The translations under genes and the position numbers were made by a program. A stretch of DNA of 64,000 nucleotides from Ectobius pallidus (Eukaryota > Arthropoda > Insecta > Blattodea > Ectobiidae), in assembly GCA_964059195.1 (NCBI GenBank), contig CAXKWD010000006.1:177752825-177816824 (forward strand), given 5' to 3'. Positions 35,161 through 47,330 of the stretch are shown here, in pieces; position 1 is the stretch's first letter; every line of letters begins with the position of its first letter. The notes under the pieces are model-generated. The model saw only the letters and a program-made list of their open reading frames with translations, was not told the DNA's origin and searched no databases.

Positions 35161-35793
35161 ACTAGGAATTAATTTAAATTAGTCTTTATGTGACATATTA
35201 ATTCATAAATATAAAAATATATATAAGATACATATATGGTAAAGATAGCATTTTCAGGAAATCAGGAAATCAGCACAATCAGGAAATGCAGTTCAGAATG
35301 TCTTATCTTCTCGTCCTCTATCCAGAAATCTAAAAATAAATATTTACAAGACTATTGTCCTGCCGGTTGTATTATATGGATGTGAGACATGGAAAACAGG
35401 GGGAAAATATTTGGGCCCAAGGGGGATGAAAATAGGGACTGGAGAAAACTGCATAACGACGAGCTTCATGACTTGTACTCTTCCCCAGATATAGTAAGGG
35501 TAATTAAATCACGGAGGATGAAATGGGGAGGAAAGACTTATCTCAAAAATATTGACTGGGAGACCCGAAGGGTAAAGACCACATGGAAGACCTAGACGTA
35601 GATGGGAGTACAGCATTAGGATAGATTTAAGGGAAGTAGGATTTGCGAGGGATGGTTGGATGGAGTTAGCACAGAATAGGGTTGAATGGCGGGCTCAGGT
35701 AAGCGCGGCAATGAACCTTCAGGTTCCATACAATAGATAATAGTCCTTTAACTTGTTTAGGAATTGTCTGTTACCATTGAGTGATTGTATATA

Positions 35794-37196
35794 CAGTGAG
35801 CGCCGCTTAATGTAATCGCGAATAATGTTATCAGTCGGGTAATGTTATCACTTTTATGAAGTCCCGTATGGATTAATAGGCCTACTAATGCATTGAAAAA
35901 ATGCTGTTTATTGTGATCAAAGATTTGATTTATGTTATCACATTTTCCTCTATTTCCAAGTACTATACTTCATTCAAAATGTTGTTTCTAAGGGTTTCTT
36001 GTGTAACTCAACTGTATTGTCTTGCACTGGAGGTAGCAATTCTGTTCCCAGCTCACAGGATGACCAGTTCGAGGGGGTGACATTACCTAATTTTCTCTTT
36101 TAAGCAATGAAGCATGTTTCACCCCACAGTTAAGCTGTTAATTTTGATTTGTGAAGGTCACAATAATGGCATGCAGTGTTCGTTAGTGTAAAATGAAAAG
36201 ACTTGAACAGACAGATGTTTTGTTCAGCACTGATGAGTAAACTTAAAAAAAAAAACTATGCGTAAGAAATATTGGTTAATGAACTCCAAAGGGAAAACAG
36301 AAACAATAAAAACTTGTTGATTGAATGCGAAAATAGTTGTTTGTAGGCTATTATGAGTAGTTCAATGATTCACAGTTACGTATTATCTAGTATGTATGAA
36401 TTTATAGTTTTTAATTCTGTTTTGTAGTGTATTATCTGATATATAGACCTGGGATTTTAAGGCAAATGCTTATTTTGTTCCTTATGAAATAACATGAAAA
36501 TTTTTTAATATGTGGATGTTTCATGATAAATCACTTACATTTATATAGTTTTATAGTGCCCTAAAATGCCTATTTGGACCTTTAGGGCCTATTTTACTAT
36601 TTTAGTGCCTAAAATGCCTATTTTGTCCATTTAAAATAAAATTCAACTTCTGTAATTTTTACAATCTTATAATGGACATCCCTCAATGAAAAGCAGAACA
36701 GCAGAGGTGGGTTTTTCACAGAAACTTGATTATTCCAAACGAATTGTCGCTAAAGGAATGCTGACTGACGGGGGAGGATTAAGGGGGAAGGACTACTGTG
36801 TCAAGTCACCAGTGAAAGAACATCTGTTTAAGTGAATATAGTTCGTGATGCCTAATTTTGCAGTTAATTCTGTTAAGAATAGGTATACCACGTTTCTTGC
36901 AGTAAAAAATGACCATGTTACAGTTTAAGTGTATGTTGTATTTTTTTAAAGTCTATTTTATATCTATTAATACATTTTTAAAAGATATTTCAAGTGCCTA
37001 TTTTCTATTTTAAAAGCCTATTTACTTGTTTTAAAAGCCTATTTTAGGTGCCTAAAACTAATTTTTGTAGAGCCTAAAATCCCAGGTCTACTGTTGTATG
37101 AATAAATAACGTTCAAATAATTATTTCGGCTGCTGTTATCAATCTGTTATCAGATTAGGTGCGTCCAGAAGTGATCACAACAAACGGGGTGCACTC
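35794..37196. mobile_element. Possible Tigger/pogo-like element, interrupted by a hAT
   Basis: Left end cagtgagcgccgcttaatgt and reversed right end gagtgcaccccgtttgttgt agree at about two thirds of positions. Both are flanked by TA. gttatca words recur near both ends. No transposase frame remains. Confidence 0.42.
36444..37090. mobile_element. hAT-like MITE, TAGACCTGGGATTTTA termini
   Basis: 647 bp with 16-bp perfect inverted ends. The interior is full of gcctatttt/aaaatgcc words. Flanks ctgatata and ctgttgta match at 6 of 8. Confidence 0.78.
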
Positions 37197-37482
37197 TATA
37201 TTCCTAAGCTGAGGCTGATAACAACAACAACAACAGTGTTGTGTTGGGGGGCCACTCCCTCGTGTGCTATTTAAGGCGCTACAGGAATAGAAAAGCTGGC
37301 GTTGAACCAGACCCGTCTTCATTCAGAAGCATAAAGGAAATTAAGTCCACTTTTACACAGTCGTTTATAATCACACAACTTACGATGTTTGTAGGCTATA
37401 CCGTACCTTTAACACTGCGGTACTTACTTACTTACTCAATCGCAATAGACAATTCCTAAGCAAGCTAAAGTATTATTATCAA

Positions 37483-38304
37483 CTAGTTAAAAGGCCCGGC
37501 GGCGCCCGGGTTTTTTATTTTGTAACTGGAAATTATCTTAGGAAGGACTTTAGATTTTCAAATTCTAGGTCCTTATATAGGTATTTATAATTTGAAATAG
37601 GAAGAACGACTTATTACACTCAAACTATTCCCTCAGAAAACGCTTGATATAGTTTTTTATGGCTCATAGAGGATACAGGATTTTGCATCCCATCGCTTGC
37701 ACAGCAAGCCTGGTAGGGGTTCAAATAAGAAGAAACAGAAATTCCTGTAACATAAAATTGTATTATAGTGGCTGAGAATTTTTATTTCTTACTCTCATGC
37801 TACCATAAAACCGTTTTGGGGATGAAATTAAACAGAAATGCAATATAACTTTCATACTTCTCTCCCCAAAACATATTACCTTACCTCGTATTGTTTTCTC
37901 TATGTCCAGGGTAGAGAAAAGTTATGTGACTGCATTATTTTCGTGGATTTCATTCCTTAATATTTATTTATAAGGTGGATTATATTGATACCTTCTCTAA
38001 ATTGTGAGGGACACGTTTCATTAATTCCCAAATCCTTATGTGAAGACTGCCAACAATACTGTTGTCAAATGAACTGTGATTTGGATTTGATAATTCTGTG
38101 TAAAAAGGGATTAAGTATTCTCAAAAACATTTGATTTTTGGCATTTAAAATTTAAAAGAAATCAAAATCCTTTCTTATTGAGCACTTGCTTTATGAAACG
38201 AAGGTACTGCCAAAATTCCAAGTCTCTGCCTATTATAGTTTAGGCTCTACGTTGATTCTCTGCCAGTCAGTCGGTCAGGACAAAGCCTTTTATATAGAGA
38301 GAGA
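37483..38304 (-). mobile_element. Helitron, complete non-autonomous copy
   Basis: 822 bp. 5' TCTCTCTCTATATAAAAGG (TC at 38,304-38,303). The 3' end is a GGCGCCGCC-type hairpin then CCTTTTAACTAG ending at 37,483. It lies between A and T without duplication, proved by the uninterrupted sister sequence near 10,900. Confidence 0.88.
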
Positions 38305-38424
38305 TTTTATGGAACCAGAAGGTTCATTGCTGCTCTTACAGGAGCCCGCCATTCAACCCTATTCTGTGTTAACTCTATCCAGTAATCCCTCCCACATCAT
38401 ACTTGTCTTAAATTTATCCTAATA

Positions 38425-40525
38425 CTAGCTTAAAAGGCCCGGCGTCGCCCGGGTTTTTATTTTGTAATTTGAAATTAACTTATGAAGGACTTTCGATTTG
38501 TAGGCCTACATAGAACTTGAAATGAGGAAAAACGACTTATCACACTTAAACTATTTCCTCAGAAAACGCTAGAAATAGCCACTACATGCTTGATTTCCTT
38601 TTGCCACATTTCTGGCGTCACCATCAATACTGCTCTGTCAAACCGTTTCCTAACATCGCATAATTTAAAAGTTTTGTTATTTCTGGCCACAAACCCTTTG
38701 ATAAAACTCCATGCCAGTTCAATTGGATTCAAATTGCTATGATAAGGGGGCAACCTCAGTACTTGATGGCCCGCTTTATTTGCCATATCATCAACCACAT
38801 ATTTATTTTCATCTTTGTCCGCGAATTCCTGTGCTAAGATCACTAACTCTGCCTTAACACTGTTATCATTAAATGTTACATTCTTTTCTTGTAGGCATTT
38901 CACAATATCTTGTTTACGCCAAGAAGTATTTGGACGCTGATAGAGTTTCACACTGTGGTATGATGCATTGTCCATAACTATTAAACTGTTGGGTTCAAGA
39001 ATCGGCAAAACATTAGCAAACCAGTTACGGAATACCTCTCCATTCATGTCTTCGTGGTACTCACCTGTTTTCTTTGACTCAAAAATGAGCAAACCCCCAT
39101 CTACGAAGCCTGTTTCACTACCTATATGCGTAACTATTAGGCGTTTCCCCTTACCCATAGGATTTTTTAAACCTCGACTTAATCCTGCCCTAAAAGCTTT
39201 TTCCTTTGATTCAACAGTAGTGTCATGCCAAATTTTAGGGGTGGTGTGTCCTGCATTTACCCATGTTTCGCCTAAGTAATAAAACTTTCGACCCTCTGCT
39301 CGGTATTACCGTACAGCTCTAAGACGTATTCTCCAAAGTACAATATCATCACGATCTACTATAACATTAACCTCACTTCTTTTCACATATTTCATTCCAA
39401 TGTCCAGCAATAACTTATAAATTGTTGTTCTTTAAAATTAGGTAGGTCGGAGTCCTCATTGACACTACAAAGAAGTTTATCCACAGTTGGAGGTATGTTA
39501 TCAAAAAAGAATTGATGAACTTTTGCTCGAATAGCACTTTTCACAAAGTCATCAATGTTATCTAAAACACTATGCAGCTTTTCAGCCTTTCTTGGGGGAG
39601 TTTTCACTACACCAGAGTCTCTGTATTCACTACGCACTTTCCAGATACTTCTGGTAGGCCTACATATACCGGTGAATTCAGATGTCAATTTTACAACGTC
39701 CTCAATTGCAAATGCTGGATATATATTTTTTTAAACCCATTAAACACATTCAATATAATTTCCTTCTGTCCACTTCTCAAAGATTTACCTCTCTTATTTT
39801 TAATTATGCCACTTGGGCTTGGTTGAATTTCAGTCATTATGTTTAATGCTTCTCACAGACTGGGTTATAAATTATAAACACCACGTTTCACTGTTCACTG
39901 AAATTTGTATGTTTACATTATTCACAACAATGACTCTCGCAAACTGGAGGGTTATATCACGAATGCCACGTTTCGTAATACATTGAAACATTTGCAATAA
40001 GTTGATATTGTTATCTTAAAAATTTTCGTCACATTTTATGACCTTTTACTGTTATAAAAATAAAATCTAATACCGCACTATATTGTCTTGTAGCATGCTA
40101 TATGGTGTGGTTCAAATCACGTGCATTTGTTTACACGGACTTGCATTCTCAAAATGAATGGATAACACACTTTCGATTTGGTTTGGTTGCAAGACTCACT
40201 TTTGTTTTTCTTTGTTTTGTTATGAAAACATGTGAAAGTGGAACTCTCAAACTGTGAATGTCACACTTCTTTTGTCACACTTCAATTTTTTTAATTTTTT
40301 TTTTTTATGTAAACAATTGACAGCAGAACTCTCTAACTTTGTCTAACTTTGCCTCATTTCATCACATTTCCGACTTTCCCCGTGGATTTTCCAAAAATTT
40401 TCTTTCATACAAACCTTCTCCAGACAATTATGATCACAACAAAACAAAAATCAGCCAAATCAGTCGAGCCGTTCTCAAGTGATGCGGCAACAACCCTTTT
40501 GCAAATTCATTTTTATTAATATAGA
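38425..40525 (-). mobile_element. Helitron carrying a transposase pseudogene
   Basis: 2,101 bp. 5' TCTATATTAATAAAAATG (TC at 40,525-40,524), 3' GGCGACGCCGGGCCTTTTAA then GCTAG at 38,425. Flanks taata/ttgtcctc rejoin to match taatactgtcctc at about 11,010. It has no Rep/helicase; most of the interior is an unrelated transposase gene. Confidence 0.88.
38559..39838 (-). pseudogene. DDE transposase (IS630/Tc1/mariner-like), broken
   Basis: Starts with ATG at 39,838-39,836 (MTEIQPSPSG). Frameshifts lie near 39,727 and 39,412, and an in-frame TAA at 39,206-39,208. The catalytic block reads YYLGETWVNAGHT (about 39,181-39,143), where family members have Asp in place of Gly. Further motifs are MDNASYHS (about 38,970) and LPPYHSNLNPIELAW (about 38,757-38,713), supplying the second Asp and the final acidic residue. 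The last 199 codons are open. Confidence 0.8.
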
Positions 40526-40925
40526 TTGTCCTCTCACCTACATCTAGGTCTTCCAAGTGGTCTTTTCTCTTCGGATCTCTCAGTCAGTGTTTTTGAGATA
40601 TGTCTTTCCTCCCCCATTTCATCGTCCGTGATTTAATTACCCTTACTATATCCAGTGAAGAGTACAGGTTATGAAGCTCGTCGTTATGCAGTTTTCATCT
40701 CTCTTAGGTCCGAATATTTTCCTAAGCCCCCTGTTTTCCATGTCTCACATCCATATAATACAACCGGCACAAAATGTTTTTTTTTAGATTTCTGGACAGA
40801 AGACGAGAAGACGAGAAGATAAGAGTTTCTAAACTGCATAAAAACAAGCATTTCCTGATTTGAGTCTACACTTAACTTCTGCCTTAGTATTATTAAACAC
40901 CGCCTCATAAGTAAGGAGTGTAAGA

Positions 40926-41144
40926 TGTTAACACTTGAACTCTTTCATTCAAAATATATATTAAACTAAAACTAACATTTAATTTACTCTACTTTTTTGT
41001 TAATTTTATGTCTCGGGTATTTTAATAATAATTGCAGCTACAAAGTTGGCCATTATCGCTAGCATTTATCTTTTGTTTCTTCGTTATGAACTGTTCAAGG
41101 AATAAATTGCCAATATCGAAATAAAGCATTCTGTTATACTTTGC

Positions 41145-41183
<39 letters not shown>

Positions 41184-41355
41184 GCACGACATCCCCGAAG
41201 GGAAAAAGCCTACCACCCGACCGCTGCGTCATCTACCTATAGGCAGATGGCAGGATTGGGGGGCATGTGGTCAGCATGCCAACACCACGGCCGTTAAAGG
41301 TGGTTTCCATGACCGACTTTGCAACTCTATACCATGCAAATTCACTCGTGCGTAT
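40926..41355. other. Non-coding stretch with (TC)n microsatellite
   Basis: (TC)n at about 41,147-41,180. A moderate-GC body (gtggcacgacatccccgaag to about 41,330) may be an unrecognised SINE. Confidence 0.4.
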
Positions 41356-41945
41356 TCACTTATATATATAAAAGGCTTTGTCCTGACTGACAGGAATCAA
41401 CGTAGAGCCTAAACTATAACAGGTAGAGACTTGGAATTTTGACAGTACCTTCGTTTAGTAATATAAGTGCTCACTAAGAAAGGATTTTGAAAAATTCTGA
41501 TTTTAAATGCCAAAAATCAAATGTTTTTGAGAATACTTAATCCCTTCTTACGCAGAATTATCGAATCCGAATCACATTTGACATTAAAACATATTGTTGA
41601 CAGTGGGTCTCAGATGGGTTTGGAATTAAATTAAATGGAAGTTTGACAATTACAGTTGGATTTGTCTATTTTTGTCATACATTGAAATAAAACTTTCGCG
41701 ATCGCTTGAATGTTGTAAGCCCTAATATGGTCAAACATTGTTTTATTTGGACGAAACTCACTATACAGGGGTTTTCTGGACCAAGGAACTCGAATCTGAG
41801 GTCGCTTTTACCAGGTGACGCTATCTAATCGTGGTATGTAGTCCACGTGATTTAGGTGTTAATAAATATAATGATTTAACTATTATGCTCTTAATTTTTA
41901 ATTTTTGAAATAATTATCGCGGGCGAAGCCGCGGGCACATGCTAG
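41356..41945 (+). mobile_element. Helitron with GCGGGCGAAGCCGCGGGC terminus
   Basis: The 5' part (ttatatatataaaaggcttt) belongs to the GGCTTTGTCC family. The 3' end is the hairpin gcgggcgaagccgcgggc and acatgctag/t, a well-known insect Helitron terminus. The exact 5' TC is uncertain. Confidence 0.78.
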
Positions 41946-42742
41946 TATATATATATATATATATATATATAGCCTATAAGAGGCTTTGTCCTGACTGACT
42001 GACAGAGAATCAACGTAGAGCCTAAACTATTATAGGTAGAGACTTGGAATTTTGACAGTACCTTCGTTTAGTAATATAAGTGCTCATTAAGAAAGGATTT
42101 TGAAAAATTTTAATTTTAAATGCCGAAAATCAAATGTTTTTGAGAATACTTAATCCCATTTTACACAGAATTATCAAATCCAAATCACAGTTCTCATGAC
42201 AACAGTGTATTGTTGGCATTGGTCTCAGGTAGGTTTGGAAATAAATGTTGACAAATTAGAGGAGCTATGGATAGAATTCATTGGTGTAAATAAATATTGA
42301 AGAATGAAACCCACGAAAATAATGCACAATGTGATGCAGTCACAACTTTCTTTACCCTGGACATAGAGAATACCGTACGATGTATGGCAGTATGTATATT
42401 ATTATATCGCAGGTTTTTCGGAAGGGAAGTATGAAAGTGATTTTGAATTACTTTTTAATTTCATCCCCAAAACGGTATATAACATGGCAACATGAGAGTG
42501 AGAGAGAAAATATTCCGTAAAAGCAATACAACTGTCTGTTGCTTAGAAGCATTCGACATCCTCTGTGAGCCATTAAAAGCTGCAGGCCTATCTAGCGTTT
42601 GCTGAGGGAATAGTTTGAGTGTGATAAGTCGTTTTTCCTCATTTCAAATTCTACATTGCTATATAAGGACCTATAGTTTGAAAATGGAAAGTCCTTGATA
42701 AGTTAATTTCAAATTACAAAACCCGGGCCTTTTTAGCCAGTG
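41946..42742 (+). mobile_element. Helitron, GGCTTTGTCC family
   Basis: Follows a (TA)n run (41,947-41,970) directly after the previous Helitron end. Shared interior (gtagagcctaaactattata). It ends acccgggcctttttagccag/t, with the hairpin lost and CTAG altered to CCAG. Confidence 0.65.
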
Positions 42743-42800
42743 TGGACATTAAATAAGTAGGGGGCCAAGCACGGAGCCTTGCGGAACATTAGCAAGGAAG
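42743..42800 (-). pseudogene. LINE RT scrap
   Basis: The minus strand reads NVPQGSVLGPL, the RT motif preceding YADD, and then decays. Confidence 0.5.
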
Positions 42801-43012
42801 TGCAGGAGTTGTTACACCCCTCGGTGTGTGGGCCAGACCAACGGATGAGATGAAATAAAGCATCTCGACAGCATTAGTGCCGCGTGCAAAAGGCTCGGGC
42901 GTGAGCCGTGAGTCAGTCCAGTCTGTGCGTGTGCCTTGTGATATTAGCATGTAGTGGATAGAAATGTGAAATCACGTAGACTGTCGTAATGTTGGTAGTG
43001 TTTTTCTGTGTC

Positions 43013-43133
43013 ATGATGAAGATCTTGGAATTCTCCTCGGGTAAAGTCATGGACCGCAACAATAACCGTAACAATAAAAGACATTTCAACAATAGAAACA
43101 AAGTACAAAACAGGCGTCGGCATCTCGAAAATG
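43013..43133 (+). CDS. Candidate first coding exon (unrecognised)
   Basis: ATG at 43,013 (a second ATG follows) opens a frame MMKILEFSSGKVMDRNNN followed by an Asn/Arg-rich basic stretch, to a donor-like aaaatg/gtaaggc at 43,134 (phase 1). The preceding 200 bp has several CpG (gtgccgcgtgc, ctcgggcgtgagccgtgag), fitting a promoter or 5' UTR. No downstream exon found and no family recognised. Confidence 0.3.
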
Positions 43134-43479
43134 GTAAGGCACTAGTTTAGGCATAGCTTGAGTTCTGATTCTGATTTTGGCCAACAGATATCGCGCCGTG
43201 AAGTCTGGACAGGTGTAAATAGGCGTGGAGGTACAACGTACCTACCGTAAACATCGTATACAACAACTTGATCATTCAAAATGGCTGCCATTCAAACTAG
43301 CAACTATGGCTGCATTTTTTAGAAATATTCATAATTTTTCATCATAATTAGTCTTTTTTTCTATTAATAGTTCTATGTACCTTATATATTGGTACTTCTA
43401 AGTCCCCCCCCCCCCAATGACGAGATATTAAGAAGGCAACATTTGTTTAAATATTAACTATGAAAATAAGTACTTTTTC

Positions 43480-44100
43480 GTGGGCCTACACGCTCTCTAA
43501 AACAGCTGCTTGTCGGACTGGCAACACGCCGAAAAATTGAATTTTAGCAACCAAGGCCGCTAAAATTCCATAAAACTGCATCGAATGTGCATTGAAAATG
43601 CAGTTTTATCGGCCTTGTCCTTTAAAGTCGTCATGGCAATCTATAAACAAAATCCAGATGGCATTGACCAGTCACACCAACTTTAACATGGATTTAAGCA
43701 TATATTTGATCATAAAACAACAAATTTAAGCCAGCATGTTTCTTTATGATAACCAAAAACTTTACCAGGGTTTTCACAAAACACGGTAGCGTATTTCATC
43801 ATATAACAACAAATAAAAGCCAACAACTTTTCACATCTTCGTTCACAAGAGAATCCTTGCCTATCTTGGATGCACTAGCATTTAAATGCAATATATTATT
43901 CCTTCTCATAATCTACTGCTGCCAGCAGCTTCAATTCAACGTTTCTGGCTTGGATTGAAATTTCCTCGGGATTATCATTCGTATTTTCACAAGCTTTTCG
44001 GAAGTACTACTTCGCATGCATTGTTCAGAAACGAGCGCTCTGAATTTGCTCCGCCATCTGTATCCGCATTTCGTTCAGTTCAGTTCAGGCTGTGAGAAAT
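43480..44100 (+). repeat. Interspersed repeat, ctctaaaacagctgcttgtcgg family, copy 2
   Basis: Direct partner of 20,910-21,440. Confidence 0.7.
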
Positions 44101-44124
44101 ATGTCAACAAATAACTGGCTATGC

Positions 44125-44704
44125 CCTTTATATTTGTATTGTCTTTGCGGCGTATTTTATTTCTCACTTTCATGTTATCGTACAACCGTTTCAGGGATGA
44201 AATTAAAAAGTAATTCAATATCACTTTCATAGGCTACTTCCCTCCCCAAAAACCTGCGATGTAATATACATATCACCATACCTCGTAAGATTTTCTATAT
44301 GTCCAGGGTAGAGAAAGTTATGTGACTGCATTATTTTCGTGCATTTCATTCTTCAATGTTTATTTATAGCATGAATTATATTGATAGCTTCTCTAATTTG
44401 TCAAAATCCCGTATCATTTACTTCCAAAGCAACCTGTGACCACTGCCAACAATACACTGTTGTCATAAGAACTGCACATGGAATGTGATTTGGATTTGAT
44501 AATTCTGTGTAAAAAGGTATTAAGTATCCTCGAAAACATTTGATTTTCCACATTTAAAATCAAAATTTTCCAAAATATTTTCTTAGTGAGCACTTACATT
44601 ATGAAAGGAAGGTACAGTACTGTCAAAATTCCAAGTCTCTCCCTATTATAGTTTAAGTTCTACGTTGATTCTCTGTCAGGACAAAGCCACTTATATGTGT
44701 GGAG
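44125..44704 (-). mobile_element. Helitron, 3'-truncated
   Basis: Minus strand 5' TCTCCACACATATAAGTGG (TC at 44,704-44,703, preceded by A), then the shared interior, to about 44,125. Confidence 0.65.
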
Positions 44705-46685
44705 ATTAAATTTTCTTATTGAGATACACTGCACTGTAACTCGGGAACCAGTTGAGTCTCAGTCACCAAATTTTTATTACATCTTTATGTCATAAAGAGG
44801 TGTTATCTGTATAAATTTCATAATTTTTCACTCAGTCCCTTTTGAGATATTCTACTTCAAATATTGCCAAAATACGGTGTTGGGCATTTTTGAAAAATTG
44901 TATAAAAGAAACCGCAAAGTTCTCAAGCTTTAAACTTCTACAGCGAGTAGTCCTGTAGTAGATCTACACCAGAAAAAAAATTAAGGGCTAGTCTTTCTTC
45001 CTTCTAATAATTTTGCGGCACCAAAACTCCCGTTTTAAGTCAATTTTCAATTTGTAGTTTTGATTTTTGTTCTTCACTTTCCTCACTACTTAGGTAATAT
45101 TGTGTTAAAACAAAAATGTAGAGCATTTAATTCTGATAATTTTGGTGTTTATTTTGTCTTGTTATATATAAAATTAACAGAGATACATACATTTGTGCAA
45201 AACAAGTTTCCGGCCGAAAAACTGTTACAAAGAAAACTTAAAATGGCCGCCAAGAAAAAAGTATGAGCCTAAAAAATGTTTTACTCTAGTTTTTAACTCA
45301 CCTAATATTGGGGAGTAACTGGTAAAAGAAATTAAGAAAATAAAAAATGTTGAGCAAAAAACTTTATTCAATTTAGTTCATTTCTAATGGATTGACCCTA
45401 AAGGGAAGGACTAGGATAAAGAGAGACAAATAATACCGCCTACTATTTGTAATCATATTGAACATGAATCGTTTTTGTTCTGTGTCATAGGCTTGAAAAC
45501 TCAAAGCCCTTTCGCGTCCAAGTAATACCTTTGTTTCCTATATCTAGTGTACCTCTACCCTCTATAGGAAAATAAATGTAACTAAATTAGTACCCATGTG
45601 CGGCTTAAACAGGATCTTATTTCCATTTTATAAATGTAGAATCCCATAATTTGTACGTCAGAGTAAAAATAAACGGTGCACAAACTTTCTCACATACACT
45701 TGTTAGGGTTGGCATTATTGAGGTTTTAGGACATGGGTAATTCTCAAACAAATTGCCGTTTTGCCTCTTCGACAGGATCCCCAGATTGAACATTCAACTT
45801 CGGTCTTTCTGAACGACTGGTTTTCCACTGTTGTAGTTTATTAAACCGCATAGAAATCATGAGTTTTCTCGTTTTGTGACTGTATATGAGTTTTTGAAGT
45901 TGGTAGAACATATTGAATTGTAATGAGTGTTACCATTGTTCATGTCCTATTTCAACATGTTTTATTAAATAGAAATGGACTGAGCTGTTGTAAGGTACCA
46001 ATACCTTTGTCTTGAAATGCTGGAGACGAATGAAAATATTTTACAAAAGACGTGTCACGTAAAGAGTGTTACCCAAAGCAATTTTCCTCAATCTTATTTT
46101 CACTTTTCTTAGTGTCCTCCCTCCTCGATGTCTGGTCGGAAATTGATCGTAGGGGAAAAAGATGATGCAATATTTCATCCCCTCTACATCACCCTCCTCC
46201 GTGCCCCTTAATTCTTCTTTGGGGAGCACTAGACCGGGTAACACTCCTTATCACGGTTTCCTGTGACAAAGATTCAAATGAACTTCCTGGCTCGGATTCT
46301 TTTCAATTTTGAAACACCCTCTAAACCGTTTCATTTGGATGTTGAGCTAACATTCATTTTGGGCCTTTTCATGCCAAGAAGTCAAAATGTTGGATGTAGA
46401 ATATGGGCTGTGACAGTCACACTCCTTACTTTTTCCTACGTTTTTTTACATAAACATGAACGTTACTTTCCACGATGTATACATAGAAATTATTTAGGGT
46501 GGCGCAGAAAGTCTGTTGGGTTTGAGGCGAAATCTGAAAAAACAAATTGCTTGATATCTCAACTAGAAGTGTCTTTTTCAGGGCTGAGACACCGAAACGG
46601 CAATTTATTTATTTATTTTTATATTTTTTAAATATTTTTTTTAGAATGACCCATGTACTATTCAAAATACATAAACGAGTCCAGG
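44705..46685. other. Long non-coding stretch, nothing assigned
   Basis: No repeat landmark shared with the rest of the window. A 122-codon plus frame at 46,263-46,631 lacks coding character. Confidence 0.4.
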
Positions 46686-46689
46686 ATTA

Positions 46690-47330
46690 AACAGACTATT
46701 CCACTCATACTTGTGTTTGTGGGTGTTTGATATTGACCAATAACGTTTAGCAATTCCTCGGATATAGAACAATCATGGCCGTTTATCTTGAACCGCGAGG
46801 ATGAAATTTTTCGGGTAAAATGGTCTGTGCGTTACTGGACACGAAAGCATCAATGTGCAGTGATTAATACGTCACATGTTGCCATTAAACATCACGAAAA
46901 CGGATTATTTAAACAACATAACTTGTTTGGTAATTGAAATAATAGAAATGTACACTGATTAAAAACGCAATTTCGATTCGGTGCAAGTCAGTTCGGTGCA
47001 CTTTTATTCTGTTCTGCTGTTAGCTTATCTGAATTAAGTTAACTATGTCTTATATGCACCATTGGTAGCACTGGTAACAACATGGTAACTCGAACCGATT
47101 CATGGATGGTTGATTCATAGTAAGCCGTGATCTTGCAGCTGTTAGTTGTGTTTTTATACAACAAAGCACGACCATAATTATTATTTGTATAATGAATTAC
47201 ATATTTAATCATGGAATAGTCTTAGTAAATCCAACTCGAGTTGGCTTCATCAGATAAATTCGCTCTTGCTGCGCAGTCGCGAATCTATCGATAAACTCAT
47301 CAACTCATCAAACTATGATAAAATCAGGTT
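46690..47330 (+). repeat. Copy 3 of the 8.7-kb repeat family
   Basis: gactattccactcatac to aactatgataaaatc, same strand as copy 1. Confidence 0.65.

Larger units (their letters stand above)
33850..35770 (+). pseudogene. LINE fragment (RT C-terminal part), split by two insertions
   Basis: 33,880-33,945 reads GLEINTEKTKYMVM in frame and resumes after the hAT MITE at 34,626. From about 35,290 it continues NLKINIYKTIVLPVVLYGCE, then the GRPRRRW-like C-terminus, with frameshifts and stops. The tail aggttccatacaatagat ends near 35,770. Confidence 0.7.
37425..40925 (-). pseudogene. LINE 3' end split by two Helitrons
   Basis: Pieces 37,425-37,482, 38,305-38,424 and 40,526-40,925 line up in order with the continuous copy at 10,852-11,400. 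They encode the same RT C-terminal tail, now frameshifted. Confidence 0.8.

Noticed and set aside
35794..37196. Full Tigger transposon with transposase
   Set aside because: Only weakly matching ends were seen and no transposase frame; kept as a tentative element.
46263..46631. 122-codon plus-strand frame
   Set aside because: No recognisable motif and AT-driven composition; no splice or promoter evidence.
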